Shown here one piece after another: positions 23,315-33,266 of a DNA stretch of 64,000 nucleotides. Position numbers and translations under genes: made by a program. The stretch is from the NCBI GenBank assembly GCA_032717465.1, contig CM064715.1, forward strand, positions 35,084,046 through 35,148,045, in the 5' to 3' direction. Source of the DNA: Coenobita brevimanus (Eukaryota; Arthropoda; Malacostraca; Decapoda; Coenobitidae). Position 1 is the stretch's first letter. Every line of letters starts with the position of its first letter. The notes under the pieces are model-generated. The model saw only the letters and a list, made by a program, of their open reading frames with translations, made no database searches and had not been told where the DNA came from.

Positions 23315-23880
23315 TTCTTGCTCTGCCCAACTTCTATAATGATGGTGACGAACCACACCAGCACAAAATCTTATTTTAATTTGTCCTATATTATTATGAA
23401 AAGACGTTTCTTAAATCAGGTAACAGTGGTGGTGGTGTTAATTTTAGTTACCGGTACTGTAGCTGTAGGGTGAATGTAGCTGTAGAGAATAAGAAGAAAT
23501 TAGAAAACAGAGGGAGAGAGAGAGAGAGAGAGAGGAGACTACGCCTTACATTTTTTTTAGTACATTCGCCTTGGTGAAAGTATCCTACCGCGGTCAAGGT
23601 CAGGTAAAGCATCTTAGAAACGATTATGTTTGTTTATTTCCGTAGGTGAAAACTACCCGGAAATGAAAGTTGGTCAAACACTCACCTTGGTCGTTCCTTC
23701 CCTTCGTCATTTAGCCAGTTGCTACTGTACGAGGTGGACGTGTTTGCTCTCATGATTAAACATCTTCAGCCTGCGTAGATTTGGACGGGGGGCGGGGGAG
23801 GTGTGGCCTGCGTAGCTATGGACAGGAGGTTGTGGCCTAAATTTAGAGTGGGAGGGGGGGAAGGGTTGGGGGGACTGCTT
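23262..23880. repeat. Outer segment of the large inverted repeat, right side
   Basis: Reverse complement of 1-645. It includes the GT run (23262-23310), the GA run (23511-23533) and the G-rich end near 23850-23880. It shows that the palindrome once continued past 11512 on the right before other DNA separated the pieces. Confidence 0.85.
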
Positions 23881-23964
23881 GCTGGCAGTGGGAGAAGGAA
23901 GAGGGAGGGGGAGGGGGAGGGGGAGGGGGAAGGGGAGGAGGAAGATGAGGGGGACGGCAAATAT

Positions 23965-24210
23965 TTCACTTCATTTTTCATTTGTCCTTTATATGAAAAG
24001 ACGTTTCTTAAATTAGGTAATAATAGTGGTAATGGTGTGGAGAATAAGGAGAAATTAGATAGAAGGCAGAATCAAGAGAGAGAGAGGGAGTTACTCGCCT
24101 ATGAAAGTTAGTCAAGGCCGCTCACTCGAGCTTTCCCTCAGTCATTTACCCACCACCCCACCACAGGTGGACGTGTGAGTTGAGCTCTTGATTAAAACAT
24201 GTTCAGCCCT
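23965..24210. repeat. Degraded direct copy of 23375-23780
   Basis: Shared blocks in the same order include GAAAAGACGTTTCTTAAAT, GAATAAG.AGAAATTAGA, GAAAGTT.GTCAA and the GATTAAA-CAT-TTCAGCC end. Intervening parts are diverged. The G/A-rich run (23840-23950) separates the copies. Confidence 0.65.
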
Positions 24211-24261
24211 AAATATAAGGGGGGGGGGGGATTTTTATTACAAAGTGTCCAGGATTAGGCA

Positions 24262-24418
24262 TGCGTGGACCTGGGCAGGGGCTTGAAGTGGGGTTTGCCT
24301 GAAGGCATGCCCAGTAGTACGCGGGTGGGGGGGGGGGAGGAAGGGGGGGGAATCTGCGTACTACTGGGCATGCCTTCAGGCAACTCCACTTCAAACCCCT
24401 GCCCAGGTCTACGCTGCG
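24262..24418. repeat. 60-base-arm hairpin with G-rich loop
   Basis: 24262-24322 and 24356-24418 are inverted copies with few mismatches (shared core CTGAAGGCATGCCCAGTAGT). The loop of about 33 bases is nearly all G. Confidence 0.8.
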
Positions 24419-24419
24419 T

Positions 24420-25369
24420 ACTCCTGGGCACTTTTATACTACTTCAGTGTTATCATTACCAGTATCAGCACTATCTTACCATCATAACTTCCCCCATTAC
24501 TACAACTACCGTCACTTCCTGGTGGTGGGTGGTGGAGACCATTATCTAGTACAAAACTTAGTGCTGCCTATTTCTTCACTTTACCAGTCGTTTTTCTTTA
24601 TCTATCCTCTTCTCGTCCTATTTCTCTCATCGCTCCAGTCACTTTTTAATACTGTACTCTATTTCTTTTTTTTTCTTTTTTTTTTTTTTTTTCGGGTGGC
24701 TCTACACCAAGTTACAAGCCTAATAGCTTCCTAAAACCCAAGAAACCATTCATAACTCTGGGTAGTAACATTATACCAAATAACGGGGCAATGTGGAGCC
24801 TACTGTGATGTCCCTATTAACTGGGTACACAGACGCATATGCGGCGTCCTTCCGGACCTAAACCTACACACTCTTCCCCGCTCTATGCTCTGTCTGCCGC
24901 AAGGGAATATTGATTCCATGCACCCGACGACCCTGCAGGGACGTTTGCTTGCTTACGGTTGATGGGTCTGCTTGATCAAACTGGGGTTACAACTCTCATC
25001 AATATGAGGGATGTAACTGTGAAGGACAAACACACTATCCATTACATACGCATGTATTTCCCTTTTCCTCATCTTCCCTTCTTCTCTATGTTATATTCCT
25101 GCTCATTTTTTTTATGACGCAATTCTTTTGTTCACTTCCCCTGAGACGAATTACAGTGAGGCAGCAGGGGACATAAAAATTATGTAATAACAACCCAGTG
25201 TGTGGCTAAGAAGACAGGCAATCCTGATAATGAAGATTAGTGAAGATAATGATAATAGTAGTATCTACATTTCTAATTCGAGCATTGTAAATAGTCACCC
25301 AGTGATAAAAGAGATCTTTGATATTTAGTTCTCCACACAACAGTGGAAGCCTCCTGTAAACCCTCAGTT

Positions 25370-25375
<6 letters not shown>
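24420..25375. other. Non-coding stretch with a dispersed repeat piece
   Basis: No gene seen. 24693-24790 resembles 36480-36567 (shared CTCTACAC, GAAACCAT and GGGTGGTAAC-type blocks), so it is a copy of a dispersed element. A T-run lies at 24666-24694. Confidence 0.55.

Positions 25376-25408
<33 letters not shown>
25376..25408. repeat. (TA)n microsatellite
   Basis: About 16 TA units. Confidence 0.9.
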
Positions 25409-25410
<2 letters not shown>

Positions 25411-25950
25411 AACACTTTTCAGTTTGGAGCTATTAATTCTCCTGTTTACCAGTTCGCTTCAAACTTGATACAAATATTCCTTGGGCAATACCTCCAGACC
25501 ACTCTTTTATTTATGTAATTATTTATTTTATTTAAGCCTTTATAAGGGTTTTACGAAGCCAAAGATCAAAGAATGCAAACACACATTTTTGGATCCTATG
25601 TTCTTTTATCCTCATTTTTATTACGACAATATGCACAGAAGTAGGTCAGTTTTATTTATCTATGTGAAAACCATCCAGCATTCCTCTGGGGATACTGACA
25701 ATCATTAAAAATAGTCTTGCTACTGCCAGACATACTTAAGCACCTTCGGACTGTCCTCTCGTCTACAGGTTATATATCAGTCTTCATTTTCCCTCTCTAA
25801 AATTGCGGTGAGAGGCCGCCTTTTACGAGGGCACTCCAGGATAGGTGTGGCTCCAGTGGAGTCAACCCCACATATGACTTCGTTCGGGTGGAAGTCTACT
25901 ACAGGCCAAAATTTTGTTTTACTTGGTAAGTTGTGGCCGTGCATTGAAGG

Positions 25951-25951
<1 letters not shown>
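25409..25951. other. Non-coding stretch
   Basis: No gene recognised. An open frame on the minus strand (25777-25950) covers a segment beginning GAGGCCGCCTTTTACGAGGG. It has no domain I can name and lacks splice signals in phase with the neighbouring exon. Confidence 0.45.

Positions 25952-26026
<75 letters not shown>
25952..26026. repeat. (CA)n microsatellite next to a splice donor
   Basis: About 37 CA units, read as (TG)n on the minus strand. It begins a few bases inside the intron after the transglutaminase exon at 26033-26163. Confidence 0.95.
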
Positions 26027-26028
<2 letters not shown>

Positions 26029-26032
26029 GTAC

Positions 26033-26163
26033 CTCAACAGTGATGGTGGAACCTTGTTGCTCCACCGTTCTCACATCCCACTGCATGTGGTTCTTGTCCA
26101 ATAGTTTCTTGCCCGACACATTCAGCACAGCCTGGGTTCCCTTATGGGGACTGGGGGTTGGAC
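26033..26163 (-). CDS. Transglutaminase, N-terminal domain exon (downstream of the two)
   Basis: The 131-base minus-strand exon encodes PTPSPHKGTQAVLNV, then a KKLL..KNHMQWDVR region and QGSTITVE. This is the second half of the transglutaminase N-terminal beta-sandwich (family pattern FGPxPxxxKGT ... W.xR...G.TLTLEV). Its acceptor is CCCTCAG/GT at the right end and its donor GAG/GTACGG at the left end. It begins two bases into a codon, which fits the one-base overhang of the exon at 30013-30222 and makes the Gly of TYGP. Crustacean transglutaminases are calcium-dependent enzymes of haemolymph clotting that crosslink Gln and Lys side chains. The catalytic Cys-His-Asp core would lie further downstream and is not in the window. 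Confidence 0.88.
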
Positions 26164-27010
26164 CTGAGGGTATGGGGAAGCCAGAGGTGAAAGGTGAGGA
26201 GAGTGGTTGGATAGGGAAATGGTTATAGGTGAGGAAAATGGTTACGGAGAAAAGTGATTAGACGTGAAGAGAGGGAGAGGGGAGACGTACGGAGGGTGAT
26301 TGGGATAGGAGGCGTGGGAAGGGAGAAAGGTAAGGGAAAAACGAGGAGATGTGGGAGGGAGGAGTTGGAAGAGGAGGGTAAAGTTGTAGAGAAAACATGG
26401 GAGGAAGAGTAATTATAAGTGAGGAGAGGGGAAGATGATGGAATGATGAGAGGTGCGGATAGTAGTTTTGTAGACGTGGTTGGAGGGATGCGAGAAGATG
26501 AGGGTAAAGCAAGCGGCGGACGTGGGTGTGGGAGGGGGGGAGGAAGGTTAGAGGTGAGGAAACTGGTTTGGCAGATGTGAGGAAACTGGTTTTTTGAGAC
26601 GAAAAAATGGAAGGACGAGGAGATGCATTGTGGTTAGACGAGAGGAGAATAGCTGAGAAGAGTGGGTGGGAGAATGGTAATGGGAAAGGGAAACGTGGGA
26701 GATGGGAGAGATGAGTGGTTGAGAGGCGACAAAGGCCGAAGCCAGGAGGTGGGGGAGGAGAAGGAAACTGGTTTGAGGAGGAACAGAGGAAGAGATATGG
26801 GGGACTGGGAACGAAAGGAGGATGAGTGGATGATTAGAGGAAAGGAGTGGAGAAGGAGGAGGGGAAGGAGAGAGAAGAAGGAGGACACGAGGAGTGAGTA
26901 TACAAAGGAATACAAAGGAAAGCAAACAGCAACAGACCTTATGGTCCTTTCGAGGCTGCTTGTTACAGAGCAGGTTATGACTACAAGATCTAATTCTACA
27001 TGCTGAGGGA
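26164..27010. other. Purine-rich intron tract
   Basis: Most of this stretch is G/A on the plus strand, with irregular GGAGAGG, GAGGAGAAGG and TGGGAGG units. Long plus-strand and minus-strand open frames here reflect low complexity. It begins directly after the exon at 26033-26163, in its upstream intron. Confidence 0.7.
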
Positions 27011-27524
27011 TAAGGATTGTAAAGCAAGAAGGCTCTCCCCACCTCCAAATCCTCCAGGAAAAAGTGAGAAGGACCACCATGCGGCATGGAAAATTGACAT
27101 GATAATTTCATAGGAAAGATTGAAAAGGAAAAGTTACATTCTATAATAATTTACTTATAAGCAGTTTGAATAACCTGGATGAGAAAGTAATAAAGTAAAA
27201 TGAATAATCAAATAAATAAATAACTACAGCATGACATTATGTACGGGTACGCTGAGTTAATGGGGCGTCTGTAGACTTAGCGTGGAAATTGCACAGTGCA
27301 CAGTGTGGATGTTCAAGGGTGGTGCAGTAGCCTTGCCTGGCGCTTTTAAGGTAGGCAGCAGTCAATCAGGCCTCAACTTCGTTTCACTCCACTGAGACAA
27401 GGGACTTTCCCCTGCAGACCAAATACACAAGTTACCTCCTGAAGCAGTGACCAGTGGTACATTAAAAACATCCCAATGGTGGTCACTTAACTAATAGGAC
27501 CCTCAGTGATCCACAACCCATCAA

Positions 27525-27618
27525 AGGTCGAAAGTAAGAGCAGTGACCGTTAACTCAAGGCTGTCTGTGCGGGTCGAAAGTAAGAGTAGTGACCGTTATC
27601 TCAGGGCTACTTGTGCAG
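27525..27618. repeat. 48-base tandem duplication
   Basis: Two adjacent copies starting GGTCGAAAGTAAGAG.AGTG with a few differences. Confidence 0.7.
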
Positions 27619-27681
27619 ATCCTAGTCTGTGCTTATACAGTATTACTTTATTTGCATTTAAAGATTTTATAAATATGACGT

Positions 27682-27726
27682 GACGCGGCGCTATGTACTT
27701 ACCCTCTACATAGCACCGCGTCTTGT
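27682..27726. repeat. Short perfect-type hairpin
   Basis: GACGCGGCGCTATGTA pairs with TACATAGCACCGCGTC across a loop of about 9 bases, with one mismatch. Confidence 0.8.
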
Positions 27727-27765
27727 AAACAGGAGGGGAATGAACTTACACGTAGCGGGTAAAAG

Positions 27766-28700
27766 TTATTCGGACAAAAATAAAATCAGCTGAGGATTCT
27801 CGTGCAAATACTTCTCTATCTTGTTTTTAAATGTCATAACTGAGATATTGCTCACGGTATCTGAGGGAAATCCGTTCCAGATATTTATGACTTGGTTGAA
27901 GAAGTATTTTGCTTCATGGGATTTTGCTTCATGGGACTGGAAACGTTTTCCCATAATTTTGCATCCATTACTCCTGGTTTGACTCGACCGGTCTATTTCA
28001 AAATATTTATTTATGTCTAAGTTGTCATGTCCGTTCATGATCTTGAAAACTTCAATAAGGTCACCTTTTAACCCTGCGTTTCGTTAGGCTAAATAATTTA
28101 GGTTCTTCAAGGCGTTCCTCATATGGTTTGTTTCTCAGTCGTGGTATCATTTTTGTGATTCTTCGCTGTATTTCCTCTATTTTTTCTATGTCCTTTCTGT
28201 AGTACGGAGACCAGAACTGCACACAATACTCGAGATGGGGGCTCACTAGCCAGTTGTACAAGGCAAGTATGACTTTTTCAGATTTAAACTCAAAATTTCT
28301 TCCAATAAAACCCACCAACTTGTTTGTAATTTTAACCTCCTCAGTGCTCTGCTTACTCGGTTTCAGGTCATTTGATATTATCGCGCTGGGATCCTTTTCA
28401 TTGTCTGTACTTGATAACTGGACATTGTTCATTTTGTAATTCGCATGGACGTTGTTATTTCCTATATAAAGTACTTTGCATTTTTCTATGTTGAATTTCA
28501 TTTGCCATTTTTCTGCCCAGCTTGCCAAAATATTAAGGTCATTTTGTAACTGCTGCCGCTATATCTTTGAAGTTACTTTACTGGTTATTTTAGTATCGTC
28601 TGCAAATTTGGATACTTTACAATTTAGGTCCTCATCTATGTCGTTTATGTAGATAATAAAAAGTATTGGTTTAAATACTGAGCCGTTTATCACAACAGGG
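27766..28700 (-). pseudogene. LINE reverse transcriptase C-terminal part (CR1/L2-like)
   Basis: Read on the minus strand it gives LFIIYINDIDEDL, KFADDTKIT (catalytic FADD box), then NILASWAEKWQMKFNIEKCK, LEYCVQFWSPYY, KRRVKRDLIEVFKIM and KYFFNQVINIWNGFP. These blocks and their order are characteristic of the CR1/L2 clades. One stop follows the FADD region and a frameshift lies near 28055. The 5' part of the element is absent, as is usual for truncated LINE insertions. It sits in the transglutaminase intron, in the same orientation as the gene. Confidence 0.85.
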
Positions 28701-29035
28701 GGAGGGAGGAAGAATGGTCAAAGCTGGGGAGAGTAGTTGGGGAGACATGGGTAATATGAGACTGTGGGTGGATAGTGGTTGAATGTGGAAAGAGAGAGAA
28801 GGGAAAAGGGAAAGTAAGTATCAGAGGTGGGAAAAGTGTCTAGGGAGATTTAGAAGAGATGGGGTGGGGAAAGGAGGAGAGAAGAGAGAAATGTAGTTAC
28901 GGAGACACTCGGGAAGCAGAAGCAAAAGAGAGGTAAAGAAGTGGAAGGCTTGGAGAAAAGGGTAAAGTAGTTACGGAGACACTTGAGAAGCGGAAGCGAA
29001 GGAGAGGTAGACTGAGTGGAAGGCTTGGAGTGGGA
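28701..29035. repeat. Purine-rich tract with a tandem duplication
   Basis: Continuation of the G/A-rich intron DNA beyond the LINE. 28897-29030 contains two copies of a unit of about 75 bases (GTAGTTACGGAGACACT...GAAGGCTTGGAG). Confidence 0.7.
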
Positions 29036-29084
29036 ATTTTAACTGTCTGAAGCGTGTATACACAATCTCAGAGCAATAATTTTA

Positions 29085-29330
29085 GCCTACATTCAGCACT
29101 TATTATCCGCAACTAATAATCACAGTTCTACAACCAACATTCACAACCAACTTTCATAACCTACAACCAATAGTCTCACTGTTACCAGTATTCAAAACCT
29201 GCAATCAATATTTAAAGTCTACAACAATTATTCATGGGCCTATAACCTATATTCACAACCTACAGCCAATATTCGTAGCCTGGAATAAGGATTCATAACC
29301 TACATCAAATAATCACAACCTAAACTAGAA
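29085..29330. repeat. Degenerate ~22-base tandem repeat
   Basis: Imperfect units of the type CACAACCTACAACCAATATT. Similar words reappear sparsely at 29810-29960. Confidence 0.65.
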
Positions 29331-29359
29331 AGCACTCAGAAAGCGCATACCTACGCCCA

Positions 29360-29770
29360 TCCCATTGCGATTAAATAAGATCCGAATCCGGATCCGCGGG
29401 CATAATGTGTGAAATACATAAGATCCGGATTCGCCCCCCAAATTAATCAATTGTTCCTTGACCCATGGCCCACTTTTCCACAAAATGTTACTGAAATTCA
29501 TTGAGAACTTTTGGAGATATTGTGCGGGATTCATAGGATCCGTATCTGGATCCGGATCCGCCCCCTAAATTAATCAATTCTTTCTTGGCCCATGGCCCAT
29601 CCTTCCACAAAATTTCATTGAAAATCATTAAGAAGTTTTGGAGATAGTGTGCGGGTTACTTTGGATCCGGATCCGTTCCAAAATTTAATAATTTCTTTCT
29701 TGGCCCATGGCGCACCCTCCCACAAAATTTCATTGAAATTTATATCTTGTGGACAACCAAACAAACAGAC
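29360..29770. repeat. Three tandem copies of a GGATCCGGATCC-bearing repeat
   Basis: Each unit of about 110-150 bases contains ATCCGGATCCG, a CCCATGGC block (TTCTTGGCCCATGG) and CACAAAAT.TCATTGAAA..CAT followed by TTTTGGAGATA. The last unit ends in an ACAAACAGAC tail, typical of retroelement 3' ends. Confidence 0.75.
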
Positions 29771-30012
29771 ATCCACCAACTTCGTTGGCGAAGGTAAACA
29801 AATATTTAGAACCAACAGCCAACATGCACACCCAACAATCACCAAAGTGTACAAAAAATATTTGCAGTGTATATCCACTGCTCACACCCTACATACCACC
29901 AACGTACAACTACCAGCCTTTAGCTTACGTTTATTCATCTTATAATCACCAGTTTACAAATCACCAACATTCGCCTTACAGCCACAAAACCTCAACCTCC
30001 GTCTCAACCTAC

Positions 30013-30222
30013 CATAGGTGAAGTACAGCTTGAGTACATGACCTCTCTTGAGATCAACCTCGGCGGAAAACTTGATGTCAAATGTAAAGACACCGCCTCT
30101 TCTCAACACAGGGGTTTTTTGGAGGGTGACCAACTCGAACTTCTCGCAGTGATGGTTCAGGGCATCGTCACGCACTCTAAAATCCACACTCTCGACCCGC
30201 ACCTGTTGTTCGCCATCGGTAA
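30013..30222 (-). CDS. Transglutaminase, N-terminal domain exon (upstream of the two)
   Basis: The 210-base minus-strand exon is bounded by an acceptor with pyrimidine tract (CTCTTCCACAG/TT) and a donor (TATG/GTAGGT). It encodes TDGEQQVRVESVDFRV, HHCEKFELVTLQ, VLRRGGVFTFDIKF and LKLYFTYG. The VLRRG..F motif and the following strand pattern identify the start of the transglutaminase N-terminal domain. Both ends are in phase 1, and the donor phase matches the acceptor of the exon at 26033-26163. The intron between them is 3849 bases. Upstream exons (signal or N-terminal extension) would lie to the right but were not found. Confidence 0.9.
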
Positions 30223-30322
30223 CTGTGGAAGAGTTAACATGATTATATTTTTGATGTTGTTATTGCTATTATTTTTGTTGTTGTTGTTACCTAATATAAA
30301 GTAATCCTGGGCGCGCGCGTGC

Positions 30323-30400
<78 letters not shown>

Positions 30401-30597
30401 CCAAAAATGGAAAAGTATCTTGATGAAACTAGTCAGGATGGTTGGAGCTAGGTCCCAGATGTACCAGTTTCAATTTCATATTAATTGATATTTTCTGAAG
30501 GGATGTTTTGGCTCGCATTCATCTGTCTCCGTTGGTGTTATAATAGGCGCACGTGGGAAAGGCAGTGGAGCTTATCCGTGGTTTCGTGTGGTTTTGC

Positions 30598-30598
<1 letters not shown>
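30223..30598. repeat. Upstream intron with GT microsatellite
   Basis: No gene is visible. A (GT)n run of about 36 units lies at 30327-30398 after a short GC-alternating stretch (GCGCGCGCGTGC). Confidence 0.8.

Positions 30599-30635
<37 letters not shown>
30599..30635. repeat. (GA)n microsatellite
   Basis: About 18 GA units with one interruption. Confidence 0.9.
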
Positions 30636-30679
30636 GGTATCTATACTCTGATCCTACGGACACAAGAATTTATTTAGCA

Positions 30680-30975
30680 GAAAATGGTGGCAGCTGTGGC
30701 GATGATAGCTGTGGTGGTGGTAGCTGTGATGATGGCGGTGGGTATAACTTCTGATAGTGGTGGTGGTGATATCTGTGATGATTGTGTTGGTGGTGGTGGT
30801 AGCTGTGATGGTGATGGTGGTAGTTGTGGTGATGGTGATGATGTTGTTGGTGGCTGTACCTGTGATTGTGGCGGTGATGGTGGTGGTAGCTGTGGTGGTG
30901 GAGATGATGATGAGTGTAGCTGTGGTGATGGAGGTAGTAGCTGTGGTGATGGTGGTGGTTGTGTTGGTATCTGTT
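30680..30975. repeat. GGT/GAT triplet-rich minisatellite
   Basis: Irregular repeats of GGTGGTAGCTGTGATGATGG. Gly/Asp/Cys-rich and Val-rich open frames exist in all plus frames only because of composition. Confidence 0.85.
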
Positions 30976-30999
30976 AAGAAATATCTCTCATCTGGATAG

Positions 31000-31629
31000 G
31001 GCCACAAAGCACTTGCTCCAAAGGGAAGCGTGGTTCTGAGACGACTTTAATTTGGATAAGTACTGAGTGGCCCGATTGGCCGGGAAAGGACTTGTTATTG
31101 CTATTATGAGTATATATGAAAGAGAAAGTTCGTTTGTCTGTTTGTCTGTCCTTTATGGAAGTCGGGACTGATTCATGTAGAAATCTATAAACAGCTCTAA
31201 CAGGTGTAACTTTTTACGACGAATTTAGATGTGTACATTACAGTTGATAAAGTGGCCACCTTGATGGTCAAGATTACAGCTAATAAGAAATAATCCAGCC
31301 AACATGGTGGAAACATGGTAGCCAATAACCATTTTTTTTTTAACGTCTGCAACCAAATCATTATTACCAACAATGGGTTGGATGGGTGGACTGATTGGGC
31401 AGGGTGGATGGATTGGGTGGGTAAGGTTGATGAGTTGGTGGGTAATGGGAGAATAGATCCAAGGAAGGAATAGGTTCATGGGGAATATATCCTTGGGGAG
31501 ATAGGCCCAAGGAGGAATATAGGTTCACTGGGGAATATATCTCTGGGGAAATGGGTCCAACGAGAAACAAAGGTTTCCTGGATAAAATGGGACTCTGGTT
31601 GTTTTCTCCTACAATACAAGTGACCATCC
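31000..31629. other. Non-coding stretch
   Basis: No gene recognised. A pair of ~50-base copies containing GGGGAATATATC..TGGGGA.AT.GG.CCAA lies at 31455-31565, and GGGTGGAT-type words at 31375-31440. Confidence 0.5.
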
Positions 31630-32120
31630 AGTGTCCCAGGCAATGCCTGTATGTTTGATCATAGGGTTTTACTCTGGCAGTGCAAGGTACCAGTGTAAAT
31701 TATTATTAGTTTCCACTTATTACATAGTTGGAGACTATTGTTTTCTCTGGTATTATTATTATTCCCATCTCAGAGTCTGGCAACGATTCTGGGAGAATCG
31801 GAGACTGTGGAAGGAATCTGAAGCGTCCAGGTTATGCGTCCTGTCATGGATCATTGCTGAGAGAAACAAAGTTCCAAATCCCTTACATGCAGTGGAAGGG
31901 CATGTCAGAAAGTCATATCAATATTACGCTGTGAAAGAGATAGGTGGGTCATGTCTATTGGAGATTTCAATACGGCCTGTGCGAGGAATCTGAATGGCCC
32001 AGGTTATGTGTCCTGGTATAGGCCATTATGATAGGAAAGAAAATGCCAAATCTCCCCAGTGGGGTCTAGGTTATGCTATGAAACAGAGGTAGAGACTAGT
32101 GACTGTCCACAGGTCAGTTA
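31630..32120 (+). repeat. dRep dispersed repeat copy
   Basis: Contains the family hallmarks in plus orientation: CAGAGTCTGGCAACGATTC, GGAATCTGAAGCGTCCAGG, TTATGCGTCCTG, ATTGCTGA.AGA, and the end AGTTACAGAGTTTTA. The family is defined here by comparison of many copies in this window. It encodes no recognisable protein. Confidence 0.8.
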
Positions 32121-32122
32121 CA

Positions 32123-32134
32123 GAGTTTTAATTA

Positions 32135-32172
<38 letters not shown>
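32123..32172. repeat. (ATT)n microsatellite
   Basis: About 16 ATT units following the dRep copy. Confidence 0.9.
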
Positions 32173-32174
<2 letters not shown>

Positions 32175-32179
32175 ACTTT

Positions 32180-32960
32180 CCACATCCCTGTGGGAAATTT
32201 TCTTGTTTTTGTCAATATTATTTTTATTCTAGGGAAAATCTAACTCACTAACATTTGCATACCGTTTAAGCTACAGCCTTCATTCATTGCCATATTATAG
32301 TACTGGTTAGCTGCTTCATCTAACCAAATATCCTCCTGAGCCAACTACCAGAACCCGGATAGGATCCGGAAAAAAAAAGGTCTCTAAAGTTGTAGAACCA
32401 CTTAAGATAGAGGGCTGAAATTTTTATGATGTGTAACTGGGTTATGTCCAGAATGCGTCTGCTTAATATAGTCCAGATCAAATCATTATTCACTGAGATC
32501 GTCTATGGTCCAAAATTTTGGATTACTCTGGAAGACAGGGGTCACCTGATTTTACATGAAACCAAACTTGGTGGACTTCTGGATCTTGATGACCTAAGGT
32601 CACACGCAGAAGACCAGTGACTTTGACCTCAAGGTCTCTTTATAGCTTGGCTTCTAGTAGTTAATGGCTGTGGAAATTTTTCTTTATCAAAATTGTCATT
32701 GGACATAGATCTCTGTTTCCGTCATTATTTAAAATTTTTTTTTTTTTGGTCTCCGATTTATATCATACCGAGGATGTACAGCATCATGACCTTTTACACT
32801 GACCCAGTGTCAGTGATCTTGACCCATTTTTTTTTTTTTTAGGTCACAGGTCCAAAAACTTCCACAAATCATGAATTCTTAACCCCAGTTTACTCCAAAA
32901 TTTTTAGTGATACATGAACACGGGAAGAAATCCCGTGACATTATGATATTAGGGACACAC
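32180..32960. repeat. Dispersed repeat B
   Basis: Shares CATCCCTGTG...TTCTTGTTTTTGTCAATATT with 58540-58620, and ACTTGGTGGACTT, CTCAAGGTC and TCGGCTTCTAGTAG-type blocks with 60260-60440. Both places flank RTE-like LINE copies. No coding sequence. Confidence 0.65.
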
Positions 32961-33069
32961 CAATTTCCAACAATTTTTAGCTGCTCTTCTGTTCAGGAAA
33001 AAACAAACTATAGATGAGACACTTGTTTGGTCCTAGAGGTTTTGTCTGGTCGTGGACCAGGTCTATATA

Positions 33070-33166
<97 letters not shown>

Positions 33167-33230
33167 CAGTTTGACCAACGGTTTTTGAGTTACTTCAAGA
33201 AAGCAATATTCTCGTAGGTGGAGATCATTA
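32880..33230. repeat. Dispersed repeat C with a long GT insertion
   Basis: Resembles 42190-42440 (AGGAAAAAAC, CTGG..CTGGACCAGGT, GTGGCAGTTT, GAGTTA.T.CAA.A). Here a (GT)n run of about 46 units (33073-33164) stands where the other copy has only a few GT units. Confidence 0.75.
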
Positions 33231-33235
33231 TTATA

Positions 33236-33266
<31 letters not shown>
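33229..33266. repeat. (ATT)n at the 5' edge of the LINE
   Basis: About 12 ATT units that end directly at the 5' boundary of the RTE-like LINE. Confidence 0.85.

Noticed and set aside
25777..25950. Further transglutaminase exon left of the CA repeat
   Set aside because: No transglutaminase motif, no acceptor in phase 0, and the sequence looks like a dispersed repeat.
26258..27111. Long minus-strand frames (84-187 codons) rich in Ser, Leu and Pro
   Set aside because: They are translations of the pyrimidine-rich strand of a low-complexity intron tract, in several overlapping frames.
30684..30977. Gly/Cys/Asp-rich secreted peptide
   Set aside because: The frame lies entirely in a GGT/GAT triplet repeat, and all three frames are open.
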